DNA of 64,000 bases from Piliocolobus tephrosceles (lineage: Eukaryota > Chordata > Mammalia > Primates > Cercopithecidae). The translations under genes and the position numbers were made by a program. Shown one piece after another: positions 22,858 to 34,169 of the stretch. Location: the NCBI RefSeq assembly GCF_002776525.5, contig NC_045441.1, forward strand, positions 85,579,215 through 85,643,214, given 5' to 3'. Positions within the stretch are counted from its first letter, which is position 1. Each line of letters opens with the position of its first letter. The notes beneath the pieces are model-generated. The model was not told the DNA's origin. It saw only the letters and a list, made by a program, of their open reading frames with translations, and did no database searches.

Positions 22858-23800
22858 AATCAGCAAAATATCTGAATATATATTTCTCAAAAGAAGACAT
22901 ACAAAAAGCTAACAGGTATATGAAAAAATATACATCACTAATCATCAAAGAAATGCAAATTGAAACCAAAATGAGACGTCATCTCACTCCGGTTAAAACA
23001 GCTCTTATCAAAAAGTCACGGAATAACTAATAGATGCTGATGAGGATATATAAAAAGCAAAACCCTTGTACACTACTGGTGGAAATGTAAATTATTACAG
23101 ATGCTATGGAGATAGTATAGAGTTTCCTCAAAAAGCTAAATATAGAATTACCATTTGATCCAACAATTCCACTCTTGGATATATATTCAAAAGGAAGGAA
23201 ATCAGTGTATCAAAAATATCTGCATTTGTTTGTTTATTGCAGCACTATTCACAATAGCCAAAATATAAAATAACCTAAGTGCCCATCAATGAGTGAATTG
23301 ATAAAGAAAATGTTATATAAACAATGAGATGTTATTCAGGCATGTAAAATAATGAAATTCTGTTATTTGCAGCAACATGGATAGAACTGGAGATCATGTT
23401 AAGTAAAATAAGACAAATGCACAAAGACAAATATCACATGTTCTCGCTCATATGTGGGAGCTAGAAAGTGGATCTCCTGAAGATAGAGAATAGATTGGTT
23501 CCCAGAGGCTGGGAAGAGTGGAGGGGCAAGAGAGGTTGATGATGGATACAAATGTACAATTTTAAAAAGAAATAGGACCTAGGGTTCTATAGATATGTAG
23601 GGTAACTATAGTTTACAATAATCTATTGTACATTTCAAAATACCTAGAAGGGAATAATTTAAATGTTTCTGGCATAAAGTCAAATATTCAAGGTGATGTA
23701 TATGCCAGTTACCCTGATTTGATCTTTGTACATTATTGGAAAGAATTAAATTATCTCATGTATCTTCCCCCAAATATATTTTAAATGCAACTATTAAAGG
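22858..23800 (+). mobile_element. LINE-1 3' end, L1MA-like, inserted in L2
   Basis: Sense L1: 'tctcaaaagaagacatacaa', 'atcaaagaaatgcaaattga', 'gagacgtcatctcactccgg', 'ttgtacactactggtggaaa', 'cccatcaatgagtgaattga', 'gcaacatggatagaactgga', 'tcgctcatatgtgggagcta', then a 3' UTR with 'tggttcccagaggctgggaa' and 'tatagtttacaataatctat'. The 3' UTR layout is L1MA-like. It holds the C-terminal part of ORF2 with several disruptions and is a 5'-truncated, dead copy. Confidence 0.88.
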
Positions 23801-23804
23801 TTTT

Positions 23805-24420
23805 TAAATAGAGAAATGATGAAGTGACATAACGCTAAAGGAGTTTCAGGAAGAGAACACTATGGCAGCAAACAGAATATACTGAAAATGATGCCAGGAG
23901 GAAGGAAGAATGACTTACAAATACAGCTACAATGGTTCAGATGAAAAGTTATTAGAACCAATTCTAGAGAAGAGCAGGAGTGAAGAGGAGGTTAAGGGGC
24001 AAGTCAAAGTAAAGTAAGCAGAATTTGAGGACTAGACTTTGAGGAGAGAGACAACTTAAGACTACCTCTGAGGTTTTTCCCTGGAAGATCTGAATATTAG
24101 GATGCCACTAACAGAAAGAGCATACGAAAGTAGAAACAGGTTTTGTAGGAGGTGAATTCCGCTTTGACATGTTGAATTACACGTATTTTCTCAACATTCA
24201 TGTAGAATGTCCAGAGATTTGGAATTGAGTGTCTAGAATTCAGGATTACGTCAGGTTTAAGGTATATGTACTCTAATAGAAGAGATGGATCTAGGCTCCC
24301 TAAGTGTAAATAAAGCAGTGAAATGAAAAGAGGACTGAGGACAGAACCTTGGGGAATTATATGTATAATGGAGGTAGGTGGAAAAAGAGGAATCCAGAAA
24401 ACCAAAAAGAGCTTTAGAGA
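23805..24420 (-). repeat. LINE-2 body with reverse-transcriptase remnant (right of the L1 insertion)
   Basis: This continues the L2 cut by the L1: 'aaatagagaaatgatgaagt', 'tggttcagatgaaaagttat', 'gctttgacatgttgaattac'. The minus-strand frame 24097-24405 (102 codons) preserves 'IPQGSVLSPLF' (24325-24357), the conserved turn of the reverse-transcriptase domain of L2/CR1-clade LINEs, followed by 'YLKPDVILN' where the catalytic YADD should be. The key acidic pair is lost, so the enzyme is dead. This motif fixes both family and orientation. Confidence 0.75.
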
Positions 24421-24779
24421 GTGCCTGGCTTAGGACAGTTTATGTATAATTAATTAACTATAAGTTGTGATGATGGTGAATAGTTATTGAGCACCCATTA
24501 TGCATCGTCTGCCATTCTCTGAAAAGCTAAGCCAGATGACGACCAATAGAGACCGGTATATTTGGCAGCTAAAGGATATCAATGATCATGAATAGGGTAG
24601 TTGTTGTGCAATGATGGGAGTGGAACAGAGACTACAAGAGAAAGTAAAAAGGAAATGATGAAGGAATGTATTTTGGAAAAGTATATAAAATGGTAGAAAA
24701 GTGCTTAGTATATTTAACATGCCACCAAATAATATTGTGGAAATACTTTGCAAAAATAACTCAGAAAAATATGGCCTAA

Positions 24780-24826
24780 TATATACATATACATATACAT
24801 TTATGTACATATATGCATGCAGTTAC
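24780..24826. repeat. (TACATA)-type simple repeat
   Basis: Alternating 'atatacatatacatatac' followed by 'atttatgtacatatatgcat'. A low-complexity tract that gives rise to short tyrosine-rich frames on both strands. Confidence 0.8.
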
Positions 24827-24939
24827 CTGTTGTACCATATTACGATTTGCTCTGCAAAGTTGTCCATTATTAAATGTTCACAAAAGCTGTGATATATATG
24901 TTTTACAGGCAACTGTTCTATCATTTTAAATTTTGAGAA

Positions 24940-25085
24940 GACAAATCATATTTATTGAGCCCCTACTATAAGAAATATATTTTATTATGTTCCCTACTTT
25001 ATAGATGAGGAAAGTGGGGCTCAGAGAGAGTACTTGTCTAAGGCCACACAACTACTAAATGGTAGAGCCAGGATTACAAGTTAAG
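24940..25085 (+). repeat. MIR SINE
   Basis: 'tttattgagcccctactata', 'actttatagatgaggaaagt', 'ggggctcagagagagtactt', 'ctaaggccacacaactacta', 'aatggtagagccaggattac'. Confidence 0.8.
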
Positions 25086-25099
25086 TAAGGTGACAAGAA

Positions 25100-25320
25100 G
25101 ACTGGTTTACAGCATGAATAATGGAGCCAGACAACCTGGATAGGAGGAACAGGGCCTTTATCACTTTTCTAACTCTGTGACTTTGGTGTATTACTGACCC
25201 TTTCCGTGCCTGAGTTTTCTCATATGTAAAATGCAGATAATAATAATAATAATCTACCTTGTGGTTTATTGTTATATTTGACTGGCACATGGTAACACTT
25301 TAAAGACATGTTATTATCTA
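25100..25320 (-). repeat. MIR SINE, opposite orientation to its neighbour
   Basis: 'aatggagccagacaacctgg', 'ctaactctgtgactttggtg', 'ccgtgcctgagttttctcat', 'atgtaaaatgcagataataa', 'gactggcacatggtaacact'. Contains (AAT)n at 25237-25251. Forms an inverted pair with the MIR at 24940-25085. Confidence 0.75.
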
Positions 25321-25493
25321 GTTGTAAGGTCCAAACTTTAGCCACTGGGCTATATTGTCTTCTACAGACTGAGAAAATACACTGTTTACTAGAGTTGAGA
25401 ATTACAGAGAAAGAAACTTGACTTTCTTCATTCCACTATAAATTTAGTATGTTTTTAAAACTATTTTCCCCAAATTATTGAAATCTCTCTTTC

Positions 25494-25524
25494 TCACACA
25501 CACACACACACACCCACACACACC
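25494..25524. repeat. (CA)n microsatellite
   Basis: 'cacacacacacacacaca' interrupted by two 'ccc' changes, about 31 bp. Confidence 0.95.
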
Positions 25525-25529
25525 CATGT

Positions 25530-26605
25530 ACTAGCAGTTTACTTTTGGACATAGAGATTCAGAAAAGCACATCAAATACTTCAATCTTCTATAGTTATTT
25601 TATATAATTTTTAAAAAACTTTTCCTGGGCTATCTGCTTTCCCAGTAAATATAAAACATAAATGTAATTTATTCAAATGTGAAATTTCAGCACAACAGTC
25701 CATTTGTATTTGAAGACTTAGGAAAAACATGAAGAGGAATAACCACTTAGAATGGCAGAAGAGAGCGTAAGAATTCTAGAGTTGAAATGAAAAAAATTTA
25801 CACATTTTAAATTTAAATTCAAAATTAGAGAGTTCATAGGAAAGAGATAAGTGGACTATATTACTTATATTTTTAATTGGTTATATTTGCATTATGAAAA
25901 AATGAAAAGATAAGACAATGGAAGTTGCATTTACAGCCTATTCTCCTTATTATGAACAAACATTCTCTTGATTATTGTGTGGCTGTGGGTACAAAGTTAT
26001 ACTCAAAATTGGCTTTGAGATAGAAGAAAATGCTCGGTTTAATTTGAGCATAATGTGAAATGCTAGCTCCATTTTTTAATAGCAAGATATGCCATCATAT
26101 TAGTTCCTCAAATAGGTTATTCCCATTGCTTAACTTTGCAACTGTCCCTACAAGAACAAATGTTTCCTTAAAGTCATCCAAAGATAATTCATACTGCTTG
26201 CATGCCTCTCTTCCATTTTTGTCTCCCTACATCTACCAAGTCTTACTATATACATTGATTTTTAGTTACAGACATTTATGGTAAGAATCAGATAAGTATC
26301 CTAATTTTATAAATTTTAGCATTCCTAGATCTCTACAATTTATAGAACTTTGGTATATACTAAGAGATATCATTTCAAGGTCTAAAGTAACCCCTCAGGA
26401 AAGAAAGAAATCTTGGGTCACCGACAGGTATGAGCTGATAGCAGAGAATCTCAGGTGTCCATCTTTGGGGATGAGAGGAGAGTGGTTCCATTTGCCACCC
26501 CACTCCCCTGAAGGTACCACAAGGATGGGTCTGATGGAAGAGGTGTTTCTTACCGGAGGTTGAGAGAATGTTGAAATAAAGGGGTCATACAGAACTGACA
26601 AAGGG
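25530..26605. other. No recognised feature
   Basis: AT-rich DNA. Frames at 26060-26284 (plus) and 26395-26601 (minus) have no recognisable domain. Confidence 0.5.
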
Positions 26606-26611
26606 AAGCCT

Positions 26612-26682
26612 GGTTAGGTACATATGTAAGGGAATAAAATTTACTTGGGTTAGGTACCTATGTAAGGGAATACAATTTACAG
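26612..26682. repeat. 36-bp tandem duplication
   Basis: Two head-to-tail copies starting at 26612 and 26648, each beginning 'ggttaggtac' and containing 'tatgtaagggaata'. They differ at two bases over about 35 (catatg/cctatg; aaaatt/acaatt). The near identity implies a fairly recent local duplication. Confidence 0.9.
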
Positions 26683-26689
26683 CCTCCTA

Positions 26690-27105
26690 TAAGATCAGTG
26701 GTTAGCTGGCTGAGGGGGTGTTAGGAAGCAGTGGGGTAGGATGGGTAGGGAGTAACGTTGTCTGGGGAGAGCCATGGAGCAATGTGGTAGAGTTGGGTGA
26801 ATTAGGGGAACTCATTGTGGTTACAGGGACCTTAAGGAAGGCAGAGAATTGGAATAACTGAAAAACTTAGGAATGCAAATTACAATTGAGATTAAAAACT
26901 CAAGGTCTGAAATTTCGAGTTCAGGGCCAAACTCAGCCCTCATTGCTACTGAAATGCACTCAAACAGCGGCACATTGGAAATCAAAGCTTGTAATTACTT
27001 GACTATAAGTGAAAGAAAGAGACCTTGAGTATGTAGGTTGTAATTTAGGTGTCAAAGTGAAATAGCCTCTATAACTTTTTTCTGAGATTGAAAATTAAGA
27101 TTTTT
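26690..27105. other. No recognised feature
   Basis: G-rich plus strand (26700-26830) with 'gggtaggatgggtagggag'. No nameable repeat or gene. Confidence 0.45.
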
Positions 27106-27106
27106 T

Positions 27107-27109
<3 letters not shown>

Positions 27110-27147
<38 letters not shown>

Positions 27148-27148
27148 A
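27110..27148. repeat. (GT)n microsatellite
   Basis: About 14 uninterrupted GT units, then 'atgtgtatg'. Confidence 0.95.
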
Positions 27149-27149
27149 C

Positions 27150-27950
27150 AGAGATCTGAGCTACTTAGCTAATTGTGAAGGAACTCTCCTACACCTTGCT
27201 TATATAGAGACATGAATCTTAAATAAAACCTAGTTGCTCAGTATTTTAAACTTTAAAGCTATGCTCAGACTAGACTCTGGCCAGCCTCAGTTATGTTCTG
27301 GTCAGGTGGCTTCTCTAATGATGCATAATTAGGAGTTATGCCCTCATTACTTTGAAACTGATTTGCTTCTGGGTGAGTTTCTTTAGCTATATTCTTCCAG
27401 TAGTGGACTCAGTAAGCTCTTGCATAGCACCAAGGGGAAATGTGTTTAAATCCAGCTCTGGGGTGGATTAGCTGACGTGGCATCCCTCTGATCCTTTGCC
27501 AGATGTCTATCCCCAGCTGGCAAAGCTCTCCGCCTTCTTTTCAGTGGTGGTTGTCAACGCTGAGCTTCCTGCCAGCAGGGGCTGGTCTCTCCTCAATGGA
27601 GGGCAACATGCCCTCAATCAGCATTTAGATTCTTGTGTGAAGACATTCATGGATAAAACTCCCTGCTGCCTCTCATCTGCCTTCTCTTTTTGGAATTTCC
27701 CAGACATCTCCTGAACTGTTAGGCTTCTATGTATGGCCACTGTAGGGTGTGTGTTGGGGAGGCGGGGGATTGGAGAACTGGTGATACAAACTGTAGGGAC
27801 CACTGGGCATGGAGCCTGAATGTTTATAGGTCCTTGTTCCCATAGATCGTCAAGTGTCAAGAAGGGGGTTTATGGTGCTTGGCATATGGCCCAGAAGGTA
27901 AATGAGTAAAGGGTCTATGGGTTGAAAGTTTTTCTTTCTTGGAAACCACA
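27150..27950. other. No recognised feature
   Basis: Unassigned, moderately GC-richer around 27420-27800. Overlapping frames at 27496-27714 (plus) and 27618-27860 (minus) have no domain and no gene context. Confidence 0.45.
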
Positions 27951-27954
27951 CAGT

Positions 27955-28215
27955 GCCATAGTTAAGAGTGTAGGCTCTAGAGCCAGAGAGCCTGGCTTAG
28001 AATCCCAGTTCTATCTGTTGTTAGTACCAGAGTCGATTAATTGACATATAGTCTCAGTGACGTTGGGCTAATTATATAACCTTTTTGTAATTCACGCTGC
28101 TCATTTTTTAAAGTGGGAATCACGACAGTACCTTTTTCATAGGGTTCTTAATGAAAATTAAATGAACTATTTGTAAAGTGCTTGCATCAGTGCCTGGCAT
28201 TTGGTAAATATTATA
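27955..28215 (-). repeat. MIR SINE
   Basis: 'gccatagttaagagtgtagg', 'ctctagagccagagagcctg', 'tagaatcccagttctatctg', 'catagggttcttaatgaaaa', 'ttaaatgaactatttgtaaa', 'gtgcctggcatttggtaaat'. A near full-length antisense MIR. Confidence 0.8.
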
Positions 28216-28394
28216 TAATTGTTTGTTAAATAAACTAGGTTTATGTCTCCCAGGTTTAGTGGAATGAAAACAAACATTGATTAAGAGAGATGATAAAAGC
28301 GTTCTGCTTGAGTAAAAAGTAATATCTATAATTACCACTTACCGGCTGCTTACCATGATCTAAATACTATGTCAACCATTTTATGTAATAACAA

Positions 28395-28640
28395 TGAACC
28401 CGTTAATAGCACATGCATCTGCCAGGCACAATTACAAGCCACTTTATCCACTTTACTCTTTTGTTCCCCACATCAACCCTGACAGGAGTACATATTTGTT
28501 TATTATTATCATCATCCCCATTGTTCTCATGAAGCAAGTTGATGTTAGATAACTTGCCCAAGGTCCCAGAGCCAGGAGTGGAACTAAATTTTGAATTTAG
28601 CCAAAATGGGCCCAGAGTCTCTGTTCTTAACCACAATCCA
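28395..28640 (+). repeat. MIR SINE
   Basis: 'catctgccaggcacaattac', 'tattatcatcatccccattg', 'gataacttgcccaaggtccc', 'agagccaggagtggaactaa', 'gagtctctgttcttaaccac'. Confidence 0.75.
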
Positions 28641-28654
28641 TACTGTCTGTCATG

Positions 28655-28800
28655 GAAGCCCTCCTTAATTCATCACAGCAATCTTAGGAGGAGGAATCAT
28701 TATTTGCCTCATTTTATAGAGGACAACACTAAGATTTAGAGAACTTAGCAAGTTGCCTAAGTTCACACTGCAAGTAAGTAAAGGATATCTGTGATCCAAA
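28655..28800 (+). repeat. Second MIR SINE fragment in tandem
   Basis: 'catcacagcaatcttaggag', 'gcctcattttatagaggaca', 'gagaacttagcaagttgcct', 'aagttcacactgcaagtaag'. This is another copy of the MIR core in the same orientation, directly after the previous one. Confidence 0.6.
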
Positions 28801-28804
28801 CCAG

Positions 28805-29365
28805 TTTGCTAAAATTACAGAATAAAATTAATATATATCACAAAAATCTGATGTCTGAGTGCACCAGTCGTGGAGAGGGGAGGACTATAGACCAAAATGT
28901 TATCAGGATTGGTCTGGAGAATTCAAGATGTAGGAAGTGTAGATATGCTTAAGGACCTTCCAAACAAGTGTGTTTATAAAAACTCATCAAGAAATTACTT
29001 CTGTTTTTAGCTACTCTTGCTATCAGTCTAATTCAGTCTTCTAGGGAAGTATATTTCCTCAAAGAACACTTTAAAAAGCAGTAGAGATGTGTTCAATGTT
29101 ATAATGTTCACTGAAAAATATCTAAGTGCAAAATTGTATGACAACTTCTAGGTAAAAATATGCAGCCATATGGACAAATCCCTGGAAGGAAATACAAAGT
29201 AATAAAAATAACTTGCTTTGTTAATATGATGAAATTGTGAATTATAAAATGTTTATTTTAATATTGCTATTTTTTGCTAATTAAAGTAAACTTTAAAAAA
29301 TCAGCCCATTTTGTCAATATCAATCTATGGTCAGTGTTCCTCGTTCAAGATCATGTGCCTGGCAT
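28805..29365. other. No recognised feature
   Basis: AT-rich, no nameable repeat. 28860-28900 is locally G-rich. Confidence 0.5.
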
Positions 29366-29369
29366 ACTA

Positions 29370-29795
29370 GAGTAACCTCTCCTCTCTCCCTCATTCAACT
29401 GTGCACTTGGCTCTTAGCTCCCAGATCCATATGCTTCCATGTGAGCCTTGCACTCCTTTGACTCCACATTTCCATTAGTGTCATCTCCTTGATTTGTAGT
29501 GTCCTCTGTTTTACCACTTGCACATCAGCATACTGCCCACCACAAAGCCTTTCATAAAGCCTGTTTTGACTAACACCAACTGGAAGTGACCTCCCCTATT
29601 CTGAATGCTTATTATCTGTTGTTGCCATTCGACATATATGGCCTATTGTGTGTCTATCCTCTCTGTCCTTTTAGACTGTAAAGCTGAGATCCTGGTCTCT
29701 GCTGAATTCAGCATCTTGTATCATACTGTACAAATTTTCAATATAGCTTTGTTATGGAACAGAGGAAATGCTCAATATAGCTTTGTTTATGGAGA
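29370..29795 (+). repeat. LINE-2 3' region fragment
   Basis: 'caaagcctttcataaagcct', 'tagactgtaaagctgagatc', 'gcatcttgtatcatactgta' follow the sense L2 3' UTR (gaagccttcctgacc...tagactgtaagctcc...). A 34-bp-period duplication sits at its end. Confidence 0.45.
29738..29793. repeat. Short direct duplication, 34-bp period
   Basis: 'tcaatatagctttgtt' plus 'atgga' occurs at 29738 and again at 29772 (with one extra t). A local duplication of about 34 bp with diverged spacer. Confidence 0.75.
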
Positions 29796-29799
29796 TAAC

Positions 29800-32700
29800 A
29801 ATAAGTTGTAAAAGAGGAGGGGCTCTAGTCACCCTACTTTAAAACCCTAATGGATATTTTTAGCACTACACTGTGCCTTGACCTTCAGGGCTAAGGGAAT
29901 ATTCCAAACTATAGAAAAGTCAGAATTGAAAATGGTCTAATATTTCAATGAATTCATTATAAATTGTGTCTGTTAGTAATTTTCATTTGTCCTTAGAATT
30001 AGAAATGTAGTATATATTATAAAATTTCTATTCAAATAGTCTACGGATTTGTATAAACAAAGCACAAGTTTTATCATCCTAGACAGATTATCTGCAGATG
30101 GGCTAAAATCTGGTGCAGCATTTCTGGTGCTTTGACACTTTCATGTTTACTTGCTATTATGAAGTTGCCTTCCAAATTTTTTAATAAACTTCATCAGCAT
30201 AATCTTGCTTTGTGATCTTTAAACATAACATAAAAATTAGTGGTTCAAAGACAAGTTTCTCCAAAGGGGAGAGATGAGACTGCTCTGGCAACATTTACAT
30301 CCTATAAGCATGGTGATATAAAATTATTATTAGAGAGCCCAAGAATAAAAATTAGAAGTTGACTAAACTATTTCTATTTATTTTTATTTTTGTTTGCAGC
30401 ATCTGATCCAAAAAAGTACTTTTCAAAATTATGTATGCAAAACAAAGGAAAAGACCTTTGTGTTCTTTTTAATGCCATATTTTATAGTGTATGCATACAT
30501 GGGTTAGTATGTTCACAAAATTTTTAAAAAAGCTTCTAGAGCTTTGTCTACTTGTTCACAACTCAGCATGTAGATGACTTAAACCATGCAGGTAGTTTAG
30601 CCTCAGCTTCCTTTTTCAACAAAATGTCCTTTTGATTTTCAAATTACTTATTCATTGTGAACAGTCTGTCTCAAAATTGAGAAACAGAGATAACTCTGTC
30701 AGTTCTCCAGTGAGGGAACCTATATATTGGTGCCAATCGACTGGCACTTCACCTCTCTGAGTTGTAATGAAAGCCATTCTTTGTGTTTCACTTTAATGGG
30801 AAAATAAGTGGTCCAAAGATTGAAAAATAAATGACATTGAAAGAAAAAGGCAGGTAATTTAAAAGAAAGAAGGAAGGAAGGAAAAAATGGAGAGCTGTTG
30901 GGAATGTCTCATTGGAATAGTTTTAGAATATTCATTTATGTTTTACAATTACCTACCAGATGCTATTTTCATATAAAAATATAACCTATATTATATATAA
31001 GTTCTCTTATTAAAACTGCCTTTGGACGTTCAGAAAAATGCTGCATCATAGAGGGAAGACCTATATGTAAATTAGATGCCTATGTCAGTATTGCCTGACG
31101 ATACAGCATTCAACACCATTCTAAAGATTAAAGAAATTAGTTCATAGTTAACATTGGTTGACTTGTCCTTAGTTTCTAGATTTTTGCACATTTGAAGTTT
31201 CTCTAAACCCCAAGCCTTTGAGAATCTAAAGGAAAAGGAACTATATTAATGGATGTTTGATACAGTCTGAACAGAACAAGAAAAGGTAATCTCTAAAGAA
31301 ATTTCAAAGAAACAGTAGAAAAGAAGGTTAATTTCCATGTAAATGTATTCAGAGGCCTAGGTTTTTCAGTCTTTCAAGGTGTAAGAATTAATTACCAGTT
31401 TTCAAGAGCAAAATTTATTCATGGTAAGAGCTATAGCAATCAGAATCCTCTAGGTATAAAATTCATGAAATTAATATTGAGCCGATTAAAGTTGAATAAA
31501 TCATCATTCTTTCCTTTGGTGTATTGCAAACTTCCAAATGTTTGATGTTGTCTTTATGAACAGTATTTAAAGACTGCCATATGAAGTGGACTTACAAAGG
31601 AAGATATTAAGTATGTTTTGGTTCATAGAAAAAATGCATTGGAAAGGATAATTTCCTTTTGTGGTCCAATGTTAGGTTCTGAATCTTTAAAGAATTATTC
31701 AGGTGATAATGGAACAATATTAGTGTTGCTATCATTGATTATTAATGTATTCCTATGGATAAATTATGCTAACTAGTTAACCCAAAAAGCATGTAATCAA
31801 AACTTAAGAATAATTCATTCTACTTTTCTTATCTGTACTGATAAAGAAGAGGCTTAGTTTAAAAATGTTTGAATGCCAATGAAGAAATGAGAAAAATGCT
31901 AGTACTTTTTATTAATACATAATATGAAAATACTTGCTTTTACTATTTAAATGAGGCTGCCATGTGAAATATTAGCAGGGTCAGGATTAATAGACTAAGG
32001 GAATACATAAAAAACTTCAATCATTGCCTGAGGTGAGTAGAGAGATAATTTAAGACCAACAGAAAGAGATACAATAACGGGATTAAGCAACTTTATTAAT
32101 AGAGGCATATCTGAAACTTTTTGGGGAACGGGAGGCAACATTTCATAGATGTCTCAAAGCTTATTTTAATTTTAAAGGTCATCGAACATATGTCTGGTGT
32201 CTAGGACAGGTTTATTAGAGAGGACCTTAAAAAGTTATAAACCCATTTTACTGTTTCATTTGTTTTAATTAAAAGGGACTCAGGTTGTGTGTTTCAGTGG
32301 AACACACTCAATGGAACTCTGATGTTCTGACTGTGCCATCAACTTTCCATTTCTTTTTTGATGAATCATTCTACTCGGCTGAGCTCTGGTTTAGTCAAAG
32401 GCAGATGGGGATGAATGAATGAATACACGTTCCTAGAGAACAAAGTGAAAATATCCCTTCTCATATACTTTTGGCAATTGTAATACAGGGTATGAGTATT
32501 ACATAATCCTCATTTACACATCCATATGGATTTAGGCCCAAGGTCTTACTTAGACACTAACACACTCTTCTGATGTGTTTCAACGACCTTTGAATGCAAG
32601 CTACTTCTTCTAGTACACTTCTCTCCTGTCTACTCAATTTCTCTGCTCTTTTAACTGAGATTGAATTTCAAAGGTGTTCCTTCCAAAAAAAAGCCCCCAG

Positions 32701-33980
32701 AATATATAGAAATTCCATGAACCTTTCACACTAGATTTCATACCGGGAAGGTTCCCCCACCTCTTTGAGGTAGTAAGCAAGAGATCTTAGTGAGTTGGGA
32801 TATTGTGACATGGTCCTTAATAAACAAAAACTTTGCCTGTCTCTAGGATTTGTGCTTTGAATCAAGTTAGATATGATGATTATAAAATTTAAATTTAAAT
32901 GAAAAACATTGACTTAAGAAATGTTCATATTCTAGAAATGTCTTAAGACATTTATCTGGGAAAAATGAAAAAAAAAATTATTTTGTCTCACTGTCAGGGT
33001 TTCCAGTGAGAAAAACCACAGGTAATCATTACTATGTGTCCTCAAAGTATGAAAACAAAACTTCATTTCTAGGATTATTTGTTTAACTGAAGAAAGTTTA
33101 TACAGCTTGTGGGAAATCATCTCCTAGGACTCAACATGGGTGATTTGTTTTCTTTTATGTTTGTTTTGCCTATTTTTTCTCATTAAGAGTGAGTCTAACG
33201 TCTTAAAGATCAGCTATCTCTTGACACACAGGCTCACTGTTGAACCTGGCATTGTGTTCTTTCTCCTGGTCCAAATCAAGAACTGTGTTCAGGTGTTAGA
33301 ACTGCTAGGTACTCAAATGTTTGCCTGGGTCAAAATTCTATGTTAAAAACAACAAAAAGAAAAATGAATTAAAGTGAAGATAGAGATCATTTTGTTTACT
33401 CTTGCCTAGTCTTTCATTTGCAGTGTAAAGAAGGTAAAATTTTATAAAGAATAAGGACAAAAAGAGAATGATGGAATCATAATTAGATCTTTTAGGGATT
33501 CTAGAGATGAACTTAAGCTCATGCTTCTGATCTTTATCAAAGTCTCATTGGAATATAAGCCATATACTCTTCTAAGCACTATGTTAGAATCTTAGATTCT
33601 TGAAAATGTGATAGCTCTGTATATTCTGTGATTTTAAATAGAGCTGGTTGTTGTGGGCATCTAGCGGGGATATGCAGCTACATGTGAAAGCCTGACTTAA
33701 GAACATCGCTCACTGTGTCGACAGAAGAAGCAGCGAGGGATGAAGAGATTTCAGGCCTAACCAACCAGGCTGATCAACCCTGATGATCCACAGGGCTATG
33801 ATGTTCCAGACAAGGTGTAAAGTGAAGGATTGAGATAATCCCCAGATAATCTAGGAAGGAATTTGTCTCCTGTTCATTTTCTGTTGTTGTATGGCCTCAC
33901 ATTTATTTATACTCAGCTAAGCTCAGTATCTTCTGTTTAATAGAATGAGAATTTTAAGAAGGGCTTCTTAAGATGACTTA
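29800..33980. other. Long repeat-poor AT-rich block, no gene recognised
   Basis: Over 4 kb in which I can name no Alu, L1, L2, MIR or LTR. Only short simple tracts occur (for example 'aaagaaagaaggaaggaagg' at about 30866). Frames are at most 68 codons. Segments such as 30580-30790 and 32270-32410 are evenly mixed and lack repeat character. This could be old unique DNA or conserved non-coding sequence. Confidence 0.5.
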
Positions 33981-33984
33981 GGTC

Positions 33985-34165
33985 TAGTCTTGGCTCTCAA
34001 ATATTTCCTGGCGTGTGGTCTTAGGACAAAGCACTGAATCTCTGCTTGTCAGTGTCTTCCTTAGTGTAATGAAGTAGGGATGGACTCTGATATGCTTACC
34101 TTAGAGTATTGTTGTAAAGGTCTGATGTGACAATCATATGTATAGAGAATTCTGAAATATGAGAT
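33985..34165 (-). repeat. MIR SINE fragment
   Basis: 'tggcgtgtggtcttaggaca', 'aagcactgaatctctgcttg', 'gagtattgttgtaaaggtct', 'gatgtgacaatcatatgtat' parallel antisense MIR. Confidence 0.55.
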
Positions 34166-34169
34166 TGTA

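Noticed and set aside
25494..25524. CA and GT tracts as regulatory sites
   Set aside because: Ordinary dinucleotide microsatellites with no accompanying motif.
27496..27860. Overlapping sense and antisense frames in a GC-richer patch as an exon
   Set aside because: No domain, no convincing splice sites, no neighbouring exons. Composition alone is not enough.
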